From Diplosphaera chodatii (lineage: Eukaryota > Chlorophyta > Trebouxiophyceae > Prasiolales > Stichococcaceae): a DNA stretch of 64,000 nucleotides. The stretch lies in contig JAALGY010000047.1 of assembly GCA_032358165.1 (NCBI GenBank), positions 124,001-188,000 on the forward strand, in the 5' to 3' direction. A model generated the notes under the pieces. That model did no database searches, had not been told where the DNA came from, and worked only from the letters and a program-made list of their open reading frames with translations. Both the position numbers and the translations under genes were made by a program. Shown piece after piece: positions 36,001 to 46,358 of the stretch; within the stretch, counting starts at the first letter, position 1; each line of letters starts with the position of its first letter.

Positions 36001-38440
36001 TCGATTCACTGCTGGCAGGCAGCGGGCCAGTCAGCGTGCCGGCAGCGACGCCAGCAAAGCCCTCGCCCGCAGCCGCCGCCGCCGCCGCCGACTCGGACAG
36101 CGACGACGACTGGGGCCGCGGCGGCAAGGGCGGCAAGGGCAAGGGGGCGAAGGGCAAGGCCGGCAAGCGGAAAGGCGGGGGCAAGGCCCCCCCTGCAGCA
36201 GCGCCGAAGCAGACGCCTGGCGGCGGCGGCAGCGGCGGCAAGGGCAGCAAGGGGAAGGGGGACGATGCCAGGAGCGCAGCCGCTGCTTCGGTGTCCATCG
36301 GCGCGCTGGCTGCCAAGATCCTCGAGTGGCAGCCGACCATGCAGGACGCAGGTGCAGTCCTTCGATGGCACCGTTGGCGCTGGTCCAACCCAGAATGGCA
36401 GCATGCGATGGTCAGCCGCCATGCAGACACAGACTCCATGCGAGTCACGCCAGCACTCATCTGTCCACCTGCGCTGCAGCATCAGCCCTGACCCACAGCT
36501 CATCATGCTGACCACCATTCTGCACGCAACTGCAGAGAAGCTGGCGCGCCACATAGCAGAGCTGCTGCGGCCGGGCGCCCTGGCGGAGCTCGACGCGGCA
36601 CTGTCCGCGGTGTTTGCGTCGGGCGCAGAGGCCCGGCGGCGGGCGCGGGAGGCGGCTGGCGTGGCGCTGCGGGACGCCTTCACCCGGCTGGAGCTGCTGT
36701 CGCATGGCATCCAGGTGCATGGCAGACTTGCGCTGACTGAGGAGTACTGTGGCTGCTGCACAGTGAGGATCTTGTGTCATTGGTGATAACTTTTGCACCT
36801 GGCAAGGGCCGCTGACAAACCAACGTCTGTCAGTGCCCAGAGCTGAATTATTCGGCACCAACAAACAGTTCACCTCGTGGTGTCTGGGCCATGTGCTGGT
36901 CTCTGGCGGATGCCCTGAAGCAGACAGTGTTGCTGTTGACAGCGCCGTGCCTAGCAACATCAGCAATCTGCAATGGCTTGGCATCGCCATGTATGCCTTG
37001 CCTCAGCACATGTGGGCCGTTGATCGTGCCTGAGCTTCGCTATTTCCCCTGCAGGCCGCAGCAGGCGATGACGAGGAGCTACAGGGTGTGCTGCAGAAAC
37101 ACCTGCTGCGTGGCGTGGGCGCAGAAGCAGTGGATGCGCTGCTGCGCTTCCATGTGCGCATCTCCTTGTGCAAGTTGTGAAGTTATCCAGATGTGCACAC
37201 ATGATCAGCCTCGCTCTGCCCCTCTTGAACGTTGATGCATAAGTTCGGCATCAGTCACATTGCATGCACAGTGCTAGTCTACCTGAGGATTTCCATGCCA
37301 GCGAGCATGTTCGGTTTTGCACTCATTCAACCCGAGCCATGCCCAAAACTTTCAGATCCTGGGGTCCTGCGCTGGGTGCAACCCCAAAGACTCTATACTA
37401 ACGTCTATACTGAAATAGCCATGGCAACCATGCAGGGTGCGGATCTGCAGCAGGGCGGCGGCGCCGCGCCCGAGGCAGCAGCCCCGCCGCAGCCGCTGGC
37501 GCCGGCTGCACGGTCCGCGCTGCTGCAGCGGCTGCCGCCCGACGTCGCGCCCTCCGCCTCTGCTGCAGCGGCCGCACTCGCCGGCAGCAGCCCAGAGGTG
37601 GGGCCGACAGACCCCAACAGCACCCCAACAGCATGGACATGAATGGCGATGGTCGGGTGTCTTTGCGTGGGTCCAGATGATGGCCCATATGCAGAGCGCC
37701 TTTGCAAGCTCTCTGCAACGGAGCGTTTCGGTCACTTGTCAACAAACACAAGGTTCACAGAACTGTGGTCACCGTGTCATGGCTGCGCTCCCCGCAGGAG
37801 CTGCTGGAAGCAGTGGAGGCGGCGGCGGAGGCCGGGGGGCAGCGGCTGCGGCGGCTCGACAAGAAGGGCGAGCGGCGGGAGGTGCATAACCATCAAAAGG
37901 CGCTCGCAGAGGCCCTGGAGCGGGAGAGCGCCCCGCCGGCAGCCCTGTCCCTGGCGGTGGCCCTCGTGGCCGCCAAGGTGTGCTGGAAGAATGACATATG
38001 AGGAAGCCTTCTGGTGGAGCAGCAGCATGGTCTGGCACACGTGCACGCACACTCGGGTCGGCAGGCTGTCGATTTGCTCTGCACGTGTTCCGTGCGGCAG
38101 TGGAGCAGTCACACGGCTGTGCTGCTCCCAGGTGTGGGGCAAGGCCGTGAGTTTGCCGGGCAGAGCCCTGGCGCCGGTTCTGGAGCGTCTCAAGGCGGCC
38201 GGCATGGCGGAAGTAGACGCAGCCACGCTGGCGGCCTTCCACGCCAACGTCGTGGCGTCGCTGACCGGCAGCGGCAACCAGGCGGAGGTCGACAGCCAGC
38301 TGGCAGCGGACCTGCCACGGCTGAAGCAGGCGGCCGGGCTTGGGGGAAGTGTCACATTTGATGTGGTACCCCCAGCGGGCGCAGCAGACGCAGAGGCAGC
38401 CGGTGCAGATGGTCAGCAGGACCCTGCTGCAGCTGACTGA
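33049..38440 (+). CDS. UFL1: E3 UFM1-protein ligase 1
   Basis: Scaffold/E3 of the UFM1 pathway, which in animals and plants works with DDRGK1 at the ER and on ribosomes. Fourteen exons: 33049-33114, 33409-33579, 33871-34032, 34297-34452, 34649-34804, 34916-35025, 35200-35373, 35530-35843, 35941-36351, 36536-36714, 37055-37153, 37436-37597, 37798-37977, 38132-38440. All phases close, giving 882 aa (human UFL1 is 794). Tell-tale stretches are RLSERNVVELVGKLQAAGLL, DLLHTVNGREYLTREQL, LIHCEQQAG, LVQGELITETYFDTLA, VARMGIPNPQAHL and GGWVDVGPLLP. The middle carries a Ser-rich run and a Gly/Lys-rich basic linker at residues about 495-520, matching the basic linker of animal UFL1. The C-terminal helical domain is diverged. 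Intron 3 contains a partial copy of exon 4. Confidence 0.95.
34204..34250 (+). repeat. Intronic copy of the start of UFL1 exon 4 with its acceptor
   Basis: Reads caggaagcgg... to ...agcgactccg, matching the acceptor and first 44 or so bases of exon 4 (from 34294) with a few differences. It is followed by gt, so it could act as a decoy or micro-exon. Confidence 0.9.
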
Positions 38441-38457
38441 GGCGGCCCACGGTGGGA

Positions 38458-38462
38458 TGTAA
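38458..38462 (+). terminator. Candidate polyadenylation signal for UFL1
   Basis: TGTAA lies 18 bp after the UFL1 stop. TGTAA is the usual polyadenylation signal in green algae. The next gene starts only about 200 bp on, so the 3' UTR must be short. Confidence 0.5.
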
Positions 38463-38668
38463 GTTGTGGGTCGTGGCTGGAGTGCACAATCATTACACCT
38501 GCACACCTTCACCTTTCCCAACGACCCCGAAAAGGCATTCACAACCCAGCATGGCACCACGTGCCTGTCAGACATCTGCAGGTCCCAGCTTTCCGACACC
38601 ATCTGCACATTGTGCTGTGTACGCCGCGCGCACTTGTTTGTATGCTTTGTCATACACATTGTAGGGCC

Positions 38669-41600
38669 ATGGCTACACCGTTGGACATGCGCGGGCATGC
38701 AATCGGCATGCATGTGCACAGGCTCCCACAGCACAGCCGTCAGACGGTCTCGCCTCTGCGGAGACAACATGCGTGCAGGCAGCACCGCAGGCGGCGAACA
38801 TGCGCAGCTGCAGCCGAGCAGCAGACGGCGCAGCCTGCCTCAGGCAACGGCTTGGCACCTGCAGGTGAGTTCCTGATACCATGCGCGGAAGAAGCACCAG
38901 ATGTATGTTTCACTGACGTTGCGGATCATCGACGATTTACAAGGTATGGCTGTTTAGTGTAATATGTTTCGCACAGAGGCTGTGCCATTATGACCCTGCG
39001 AGCTCTGCCGCCACCACCTCTGCAACAATGCGCGCCTGCTACAGTGAACCTCACAGTACCGCCCGCGGCACGGCACTCGTGGTCCCATCCAGACGATGAA
39101 CACGCTCCTTGACGGCACATGATGGCGCAGGCGCACAGCCAGTCGTTGTGGCGGACCCCAGCGCCGCCGCAGCTGCAGACGCTGCAGCAGCGCTGTCAAA
39201 TGAGCGGGCTGCAGCGGTGCCGCAGACAGCCGTGCTGCTGGTCCAGGTGATCTCTTGCCACTGTGCAGTTGCACCTCATTACGCCTGTAAGCAGCAGCTT
39301 CGTGCGTGCATGCTGCAACAACCGTCAGTGCCTCCTCCGGTCAGATCAAAGCTGTAACAAGACCTGATGTCCAGCGGTGCACATCCGCAGTGCCCAGATC
39401 AGCCGGGCGTGGTGGCAGCCATTGCACAGCTGCTATACGGTGAGCACAGGCCGGTCAGCCTGCATGCCTCGAAGGGAAGGCACCTGCACGTAACCTGATA
39501 GTGCAGAACTGCAAGCAGCATTTGGCAGCAGAGCGCTCGGTGGGCAGATGACCTGTGATAATTCTTGCCACAGGCCTGGGCTGCAACATCGTGCAGAGCG
39601 ACCAGTTCACGAATGTGGAGCCAGCGGGGGCGTCCTCCTACTTCCAGCGGATAGAGTTCGACTTCTCCCGCATCCACATCGGCGCTGGCAACACAGATGT
39701 GAGCTTGTGGACCACCTAGGATCTGCGCATCATATGGTGCGCTGCAGGCAGCCAGGAGAATCAGCATTGCCAGCCATTACGTGGCCCCTGTCAGTGCAAT
39801 GCCGTGGCAAATGTGCATTTGCTCAAGCTGCACCATGGCCATTGATAGGCAGAATGTGACCCGGTCGCCACACAGCATGTGAGGGCTGGGTTCATGCCTC
39901 TTTACATCCCCTACTCCCCTGGTGCTACTCCCTGATCACTGGTGCAGGTGCTGGAGCGGACGGTGGCTGAGCTCGCGCAGCGCTTCGAGATGAGCTGGCG
40001 CATCAGCTACAGGGCGCGCCGGAAGCGGGTCGCCGTGTTCGTCTCCAAGCTGGACCACTGCCTGTTCGACATCCTGATCCGGCACCAGTCAGGTGGGTCC
40101 GCAGGTCTCCACACCTGCTGCCTGCAACACTCACCGACCTTGCTGCGTGGTGGCTGCACAGTTCAGCGGAAGGTCCCAAGTGAGCAGCTGTGCTGATGCA
40201 AACACTGCATGATGCAGCTTGGGATGATGGCTGCCAGAGTCATGCTGGCAGTTGCATCGTGTGTGCCCTGAAAAGTCCATGAATGAGCATACATAGGGTC
40301 TCCATCAAACTGGTCAGAACTCCGGTTGCAGCGCTCTGCACTGCCACCTGCAACGCTGCAAAGGCTGCTTGATCGAGGGTTCGATGCTTAAGCCTGAAGA
40401 TTTGCCACTGCACCTGAAGGCGAGCTGGAGTGCGACATCCCGCTTGTCATCAGCAACCACCCCGACCTGGAGCAGATAGCGCGCACCTTTGGCATCGAGT
40501 TCCGCCACCTGCCCATGAACAAGGTGATAGCAGTCTGGGCGGATGCGACAGGCACAGGCCAGCATTCGAGCACGTCTTGAAGATGCTTCCTGGCATCGCT
40601 CGTGCGCAGGGTAGCATGTCTGCAGGCTCAGCAGGTGTTTACTGTTGAATCGCCTCTTTCCATCCGCCTGTCGACTGCATGTGACGCCGCTCTTGTAATA
40701 GCAACCCTACACGGATCTGCCACAGGAGGAGGGTGGCAAGGCAGCACAGGAGGCGGCAATTGAAGGAGCGCTGGCAGAGCATGGCATCGACGTCATTGTG
40801 CTGGCACGTTACATGCAGGTGTGCATCTGGTTGACAGCTTGTGGGTCTGTTGCTGCACCTCGATTGCCGCTGGCCTGTCCCACAAGCAGCTGGCTGCATG
40901 TCCCGGGTCTCACCCGGCACAGTGTGTATCACACACAAAGGACTGAATCACCCTCGTCTGAACCGAGCTGCTGCTGCGCGCGCAGATCCTCAGCACAGAC
41001 TTCTGCCGGCGGCATGCGCACCACTGCCTCAACATCCACCACTCCTCGCTGCCTTCCTTCGAGGGCGCACGGCCGTATCACCGCGCCCACGGTGCATACC
41101 CTGCACACTGAACTCGCTCGTCCTGGTCACGCTGTACCGTTCACGCCTGACACCCCTTTGCAGTGGTCTCCACAGCTTCTGCTCATGGGGCGCTGCACAC
41201 TGGCTGTTGGGAGCAGCAAGGGTTGTGCAGGTGGGATCGGCAGCTCTGATGTGTGTGTCAGCTTCTCTGATGTATGTGTGTGTCTGGGTGCAGAGCGGGG
41301 CGTGAAGATCATCGGCGCCACAGCCCACTTCGTGACCTCAGACCTGGACGCAGGTGCGCCAGCCCTAAACCCTAAATTCGAACCCCCTCAACCCTAAATT
41401 CGAACCTGGACGCAGGTGCGCCAGCACTGGAAACTCGAAGATGTTGCCGGATGATCTGGCTGACTGCTGCAATCTGGAGCTGGCCCAGCCGCATGGAACC
41501 GGCACATGTCGTGGCTGTCATACACACAGCAGCAACATCTTCAACCGCACCCTCAGAACTGAGCTGCCACTGCATTTCTGCAGGCCCGATCGTGGAGCAG

Positions 41601-42074
41601 GACGTTGTGCACATCAGCCACCGGGACTCTGTGGCCGACTTGGTGCGCTGATTCGGCCATGCATACAAGCAGCAATCGCTATCTAGTCCCCAGACTCAAG
41701 AGCGGCATATCGAGCTATGATGAAGCAGCAAGGACTGCCCCACCATTCAGAACTGGCAGCAGGCACCTGCGCCTCCTGCAATGTGGCACCTCTGGCGAGA
41801 TGGTGAGGAGAGATGGTAAAAGCAGGTCCTTAACAGTGTGGTGCTCGTGTCTCAGGTGCTGAAGGGGGAGGGCATGGAGCGGGTGTTGCTGACTATGTAC
41901 ACTCAGTACCATCTCACAGCGTTCAACACTCGTGAGCATCAAGACTCTGGCAATGTTCAGGTGCGCAAGGGGAAGGACATGGAGCGTGTGGTCCTGGCGC
42001 GTGCGCTGCGCTGGTTCCTGCAGGACCGGGTGCTGGTGGACGCCGGCAGCAACCGCACCGTGGTGTTCGAGTGA
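38669..42074 (+). CDS. Formyltetrahydrofolate deformylase (PurU type), probably organellar
   Basis: Hydrolyses 10-formyl-THF to THF and formate, balancing one-carbon and photorespiratory folate pools. Eleven exons: 38669-38864, 39131-39246, 39391-39439, 39574-39698, 39948-40092, 40420-40523, 40702-40818, 40986-41091, 41294-41353, 41584-41642, 41961-42074. All phases close, giving 396 aa. The N-terminus is Arg-rich and poor in acidic residues, as in organelle transit peptides. An ACT domain follows (VLLVQCPDQPGVVAAIAQLL, then GLGCNIVQSDQFTN). The formyl-transferase fold has VISNHPDLEQIA, LARYMQILS, the active-site stretch LNIHHSSLPSFEGARPY and ATAHFVTSDLDAGPIVEQD. Plant PurU is mitochondrial; that location is inferred here. 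Introns after exons 9 and 10 hold copies of exon edges. Confidence 0.95.
41342..41425 (+). repeat. 22-bp splice-donor duplication around telomere-like DNA
   Basis: acctggacgcaggtgcgcca(gc) occurs at 41342-41363, spanning the end of exon 9 and its GT donor, and again at 41404-41425. The 40 bp between are ccctaaa-rich, including ccctaaattcgaac twice. The second copy offers a perfect AG acceptor at the same coding position. Confidence 0.95.
41856..41891 (+). repeat. Intronic copy of the start of deformylase exon 11
   Basis: After a cag, gtgctgaagggggagggcat and the following ggagcgggtg match the start of exon 11 at 41961 (gtgcgcaaggggaaggacat and on) with about seven differences in 36 bp. It reads VLKGEGMERVLL against the real VRKGKDMERVVL. 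Confidence 0.85.
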
Positions 42075-42776
42075 CGTGGCCGCGGCATCAGCTGGCACCG
42101 CTGTGTCGGCACGGCGCGATGGCGGGCGGTGGATGGTGTGGGGTCTGTGCACTGCAGCTTGAGGAGGCGGGGTGGTGTCAGATGTGGTCAGCACAACGCG
42201 ATGACGGGCAGTTGATAGTGTGGGGTCTGCACTGCAGCTTGAGGAGGCAGGGTGGTGAGATTGTCAGTCTTCGGGCCTTCGTATACGAGCGATGCAGCAG
42301 CAGCAGCAGCAGCGAGGCAGTGACCCGTGTGTGGCGTGAGAGTGCGGCACAGCATGTACATGAGATTGCCAAACGTAGATCGACTCCGAGTGTCGTGGCA
42401 GTGTGTGTAAGAATAATAAAGCAGCATTTCTACTGTCAAAGCAGTGAACAGCGTGGCGGCACCAAACATGGCACCCATGATAGTGTGAACTGGATCACAG
42501 CACATACGTATGTATACAGGTGCCTGGCATCTACCACACGTGTGTCTGAACCACCATCGCAAGGTGAAGTCACTGCAGTGCTGCATCAACAACCAATGAT
42601 TGTCACTTTCCGGTGCAAAGCATCCTGTGTTTTGAGCAGTCTGGCAGATGCAGCTGCATCTACTTGCTGCTGATGCCGCAAATCGTGTGTTTCCTTACAA
42701 GGTGCTGTGCTATGTCGGGAGAATTTTGTGTCTGGGAGGGTTTTGTGTCTGGCATGGTCTTGGCACAAAAGAGCAG
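42075..42776. other. Convergent 3' region of the deformylase and Ala-rich genes
   Basis: Contains a 67-bp direct repeat (42110-42177 and 42192-42257) with period about 81 bp. A TGTAA at 42406-42410, followed by aataataaa, is a candidate polyadenylation site. No gene is seen. Confidence 0.5.
42110..42257. repeat. Two imperfect 67-bp direct repeats
   Basis: Both copies share tgtggggtct, gcactgcagcttgaggaggc and ggtggtg. They lie downstream of the deformylase stop, probably in the 3' UTR. Confidence 0.9.
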
Positions 42777-45563
42777 CTAGCGGCCTGCGGCGGCAGCCGA
42801 GCCGGATGCAGCGGAGCCGCCATTGGTCGCTGGCATGAGCATTGCCGCAGGCATCGGCTTGGGAGTCGGCTTGGGCGTCGGCTTGGGCGTCGGCTTGGGA
42901 CCAGATCCACCTGAGGCTGCAGCGGATGCGGCCGCAGATGAGCCGCCGCCGCCGCCGCTGGCTGCAGCCGCTGCGCATCAGGTGACACGACAGTGTTGCT
43001 GACCCCAGCAATGGTCGGCAGCAGTGCTGAAGAGCAGGCGCAGTACTGCAGGGAACAGACACATGCTTGCGTGCAATGAGCACAGCACCAGAGGATGCAG
43101 CAGCGCCGCCACCAGCGGACGATGCGGCGCTCTGCACAGGAACACCAGAAACTTGCGATTTGCAGCCTCACCAAGTGCTGATTGAGCATTGCACAACCGG
43201 GCTGCTGCAAGTAAGTAAAGCACTACGAACGCCAGAAGGACACCCATTGTGAAGATGTTGAAGGACACCAAAGTGCTGCATCAAGGAAACGACAAGTAAC
43301 AGCAGGAAGAAGTAAAAGGAGTTGACTGCAGCGCTGACGGCGGCACCACCGGCTGCGCTCGCAGCGGAGCTCGCGGCGGCGGCGTTGCCGGATGCAGCGG
43401 CGCTCGAGGCGGCCGCTGCGGAGGACGCAGCGCTTGACGCCGCCGACGCTGCGGTGGCCGCAGCGGCGGATGCTGCGCAGGGGCACAGCAGGCATTTCAG
43501 GGTGCTGAGGATTTGAAACCATCTGTGCATCCAGGCCACTTGCGCTCCAGGCGTATTAATTGTATGACGGTCCAAGAATAGTACTGAAAGTATGAGCACA
43601 GCGCTGGATATCATCAGCATTTGGGTTCCTCACCAGCAGCGCCACCGGCAGCAGGAGACGCCTGCAATGCAGGTGACATGAAGTTCCGAAGCGCTGGTGC
43701 AGAACTATGGGGCCGCAATGCCTACCGGACAAACCTCAACAGACTGTTTAGCGACTTGGAGTGAGTCCTGTGACGCACCGGCTGGCGGCTTGCAGCAGAT
43801 GCCGCGGCGGCAGCAGAGGCAGCGACCTGGCCAGTGGCGGCAGCGGTGGCGGCCGCCGATGCGGAGCAGCCCGAACCGGTGGCCGAGGCCGCAGCAGACG
43901 CTGCCGCCGCCGCGACATCAGACGCCACCGAGGCCGCAGCAGCGGCGCCAGCGGCACCTGTGCATGAACACCATCTCGCATTTGTCGGTGTCACGAAGAC
44001 GACATGAGCAGTGCTGGCCTGTATGGATGTAGGTTCGCAAGCACAGGCAACATTGACCTGAAGCACTTTGTTAGAGGAAAGTCAACAGGGATCAGTCACG
44101 CACGGTCATGCAAAAGGCCACATCTTCTGCTGTTCGTCCTGGACTATGATTGCAACACCGTCCACGGTGCTGATGTGCGCTAGCCGCATGACAGTTCGAG
44201 CATCAGTTGAGTTGCAGCGTCACCTCCACCAGCAGCTGCAGACGCAGCGGCGGCGGCATTCCTGCTCGCAGCGGCGGCAGCGCTGGCAGCAACTGCGCCG
44301 TTGCCCGAGGACGCCGCGCTTGCTGCTGCAGAGGCGGCATTCCCAGCTGCAGAGGCGGCAGATGCTGCAGCGCTCGAAGCACCTCCTGTGCAGGCGGAAA
44401 CGTGAGAAGCAGGTTTGTTAACATCAATCATAGGGGCCAGCTCTAGATGGCAGCAGGCTCGAGGTGGCAGCATGCTTGATGTGCAGATCGCAGTCACATG
44501 TACCGGTACGGTCTCGCCAGCTGAGAATGTCACATCGACTGAAAAGGGCACAGCACACCTCCTGAAGAGCCGGCCGCGGCAGAAGATGATGCAGAGCCAC
44601 CTGGGATGCGGAACAGCAGAATACAACCTCAGCATCTCCACTGGCTATGATAGGATAGCTGATGCTTGTATGAATGGCGGCTCAGCTAGAAACGTCAGCT
44701 CACAAGCCTTGATGTGCATGTCGCAAAATCAGCTGCTGCTGTCCATACCAGCTGCGGCAGCAGACGCAGCAGCAGAACTGGCATCAGAGCAGCCGACGGA
44801 CGACGCCGCCGCCACCGCCGCCACCGCCGCCTGCTTGGCCCTCTGGGCATGCTTCACGGCGTTGTTGCTGTTGCCGCGGCGCCTCGGGGCCCGGAGTTTG
44901 AGGGCGTCGCCCAGCAGCGACCGCCCACTGATGGCAACACCGCCGTCCTTGGTGCCCTCTGAAGCAGCACATTGACTTTTCACGGTTGACACTGGCCTGG
45001 TGCCATATCTTGCGTGGCCACTCAGCAGTAGTGTGTGCGATAGATCTGGCCAGCACCATGTCAGTGCCAGTCTGCACTTCGTTCCGTCCCTGCTAACAGG
45101 CCAGTGAGCCGAATACGATTCTGCTGAACGGACCCGCACACAATGACGTAAATAACCAGTGTGTCAACATGGCCACCCGCCATGCATGCCATGCCAAGGT
45201 GCGAACCTGCGTGCACACACTGCGCCACGTGGCCGTTCGCAACGCCATACGTAGTGGCCGGCATCTCTTGCAGAACAGGCAGATCTAGCGTGCAACTGTG
45301 ATGTGTCGCTAAGCACACAGCCCTATAAAGCTATAATGAAGGCAACACGCGTGGCTGGCTTGCGCGACCAGCAGACATGCAGGAAACTGCACGACGGAAA
45401 ATACGGCGGCACGTCGAATTTGTGTGTCGGTGGCTCGACCTGCATTTAGCATGCCCTGTGTCATGTCAAACCGTTGCATGCCTTCATGGACGCTCCAGGC
45501 GCCCGCGGTCGTCGCCCAGACCGCCAAGGTGGACAGGAGCAGCACAGCCGTGGCGGCCTTCAT
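42777..45563 (-). CDS. Secreted Ala/Ser-rich repeat protein
   Basis: Eight exons: 45440-45563, 44749-44958, 44224-44385, 43779-43957, 43634-43661, 43339-43472, 43089-43131, 42777-42970. All phases close, giving 357 aa. The start MKAATAVLLLSTLAVWATTA is a good signal peptide, with cleavage expected after GAW or TAGA. A short charged segment (GDALKLRAPRRRGNSNNAV) precedes long Ala/Ser/Gly runs such as SSAAASAASAAGNAASAAAS and AATAAATGQVAASAAAAASA. The end has a KPTP repeat (GPKPTPKPTPKPTPKPMP) and a Gly/Ser/Ala tail. Each downstream exon encodes one Ala-rich block, mostly bounded by phase-1 introns. Composition suggests an extracellular-matrix, arabinogalactan-like or Ala-rich helical protein. 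I do not recognise a named family and assign no function. Confidence 0.8.
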
Positions 45564-46358
45564 CCTGCAGGCCTGGTGGTTTCTGCGTCGGTTTGACCTC
45601 AACAAATAATGCCCGTGCTTTTGGTGTGGAAACGCTGTAAAGATATTTGTGCAACACACGGGCGGGAGTGAGAATGTGTTCATGACACCGCATTGATATC
45701 GATGGTGTGCTGGACCAGTCCAAGGGTCCAAGGAGATTGATGTGGCAGGTCCAATGCGTGATGACTTGGTAATGGCCAGCTGGATCCATGAATGTCAAGG
45801 GTAAGCTAGGATGTGGATGTTCGGCAGCGCTGCTAGCAGCCTGCGAGTCTGCTCTTGGGAATGTGATCTCGCAACGTACCACGCACCTTTGCATATTGGT
45901 ATATCATGCATCGTGCGTGTAACATAGAAGGACACGTTGGATGGTTGTTCCAAAGGCAGAGCACTCATCAGCGCACACGCAAGTGTGCTTTTCAGTGCGC
46001 GCCGTTGGCTGTGTATCTATTTGCCATGTCATCAGCTGCAGTGGCGCACTCCCTCAGCACTTTAGATCCACTGCAGCATCCCATGTTTTGTGCTCCCGCG
46101 TTGGTCATCAGCTGCCGCTGGTAGAGGTGCAGAGGTACATATAGAGCATGCCCCCTGGCGTGATCCGGCATGCGTGCTCAGCATCGCACTTGTCAGGGTC
46201 GAGCGCCCAGGGCAGTCCTGCACCAGATCAGCATGCCATTGCCCGCTTCGACGCCCTGGCGACCGCCATGGGACAGCTGCTGATCAGGGATCCTTCACAG
46301 CAGTGGTGCCCGGAACACACAGTGTGACATTGTCGCCCACGGTACATGCTCCACTCAC
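45564..46358. other. 5' region of the Ala-rich gene and unresolved 3' end of its neighbour
   Basis: The next minus-strand gene must end in here, because its last clear exon stops at 46359 with a good GT donor. Candidate last-exon frames exist near 46200-46310, but none is convincing. The remainder shows no coding signal. Confidence 0.35.

Noticed and set aside
38104..38132. Formyltetrahydrofolate gene starting within the UFL1 tail
   Set aside because: UFL1 exon 14 closes in phase to its own stop at 38440; the deformylase has its own ATG with an organelle-type N-terminus at 38669.
13562..41400. Telomere-like blocks as a chromosome end or assembly break
   Set aside because: Each is only two to three degenerate units inside continuous, phase-consistent genes.
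42840..42900. CRISPR-like or minisatellite repeat (ggcttgggcgtc units)
   Set aside because: It is the codon-level KPTP repeat of the secreted protein, with no spacers.
43322..43516. Plus-strand Ala-rich open frame
   Set aside because: It mirrors the minus-strand Ala-rich exons; GCN/NGC repeats read as Ala on both strands, but splice sites and the signal peptide exist only on the minus strand.
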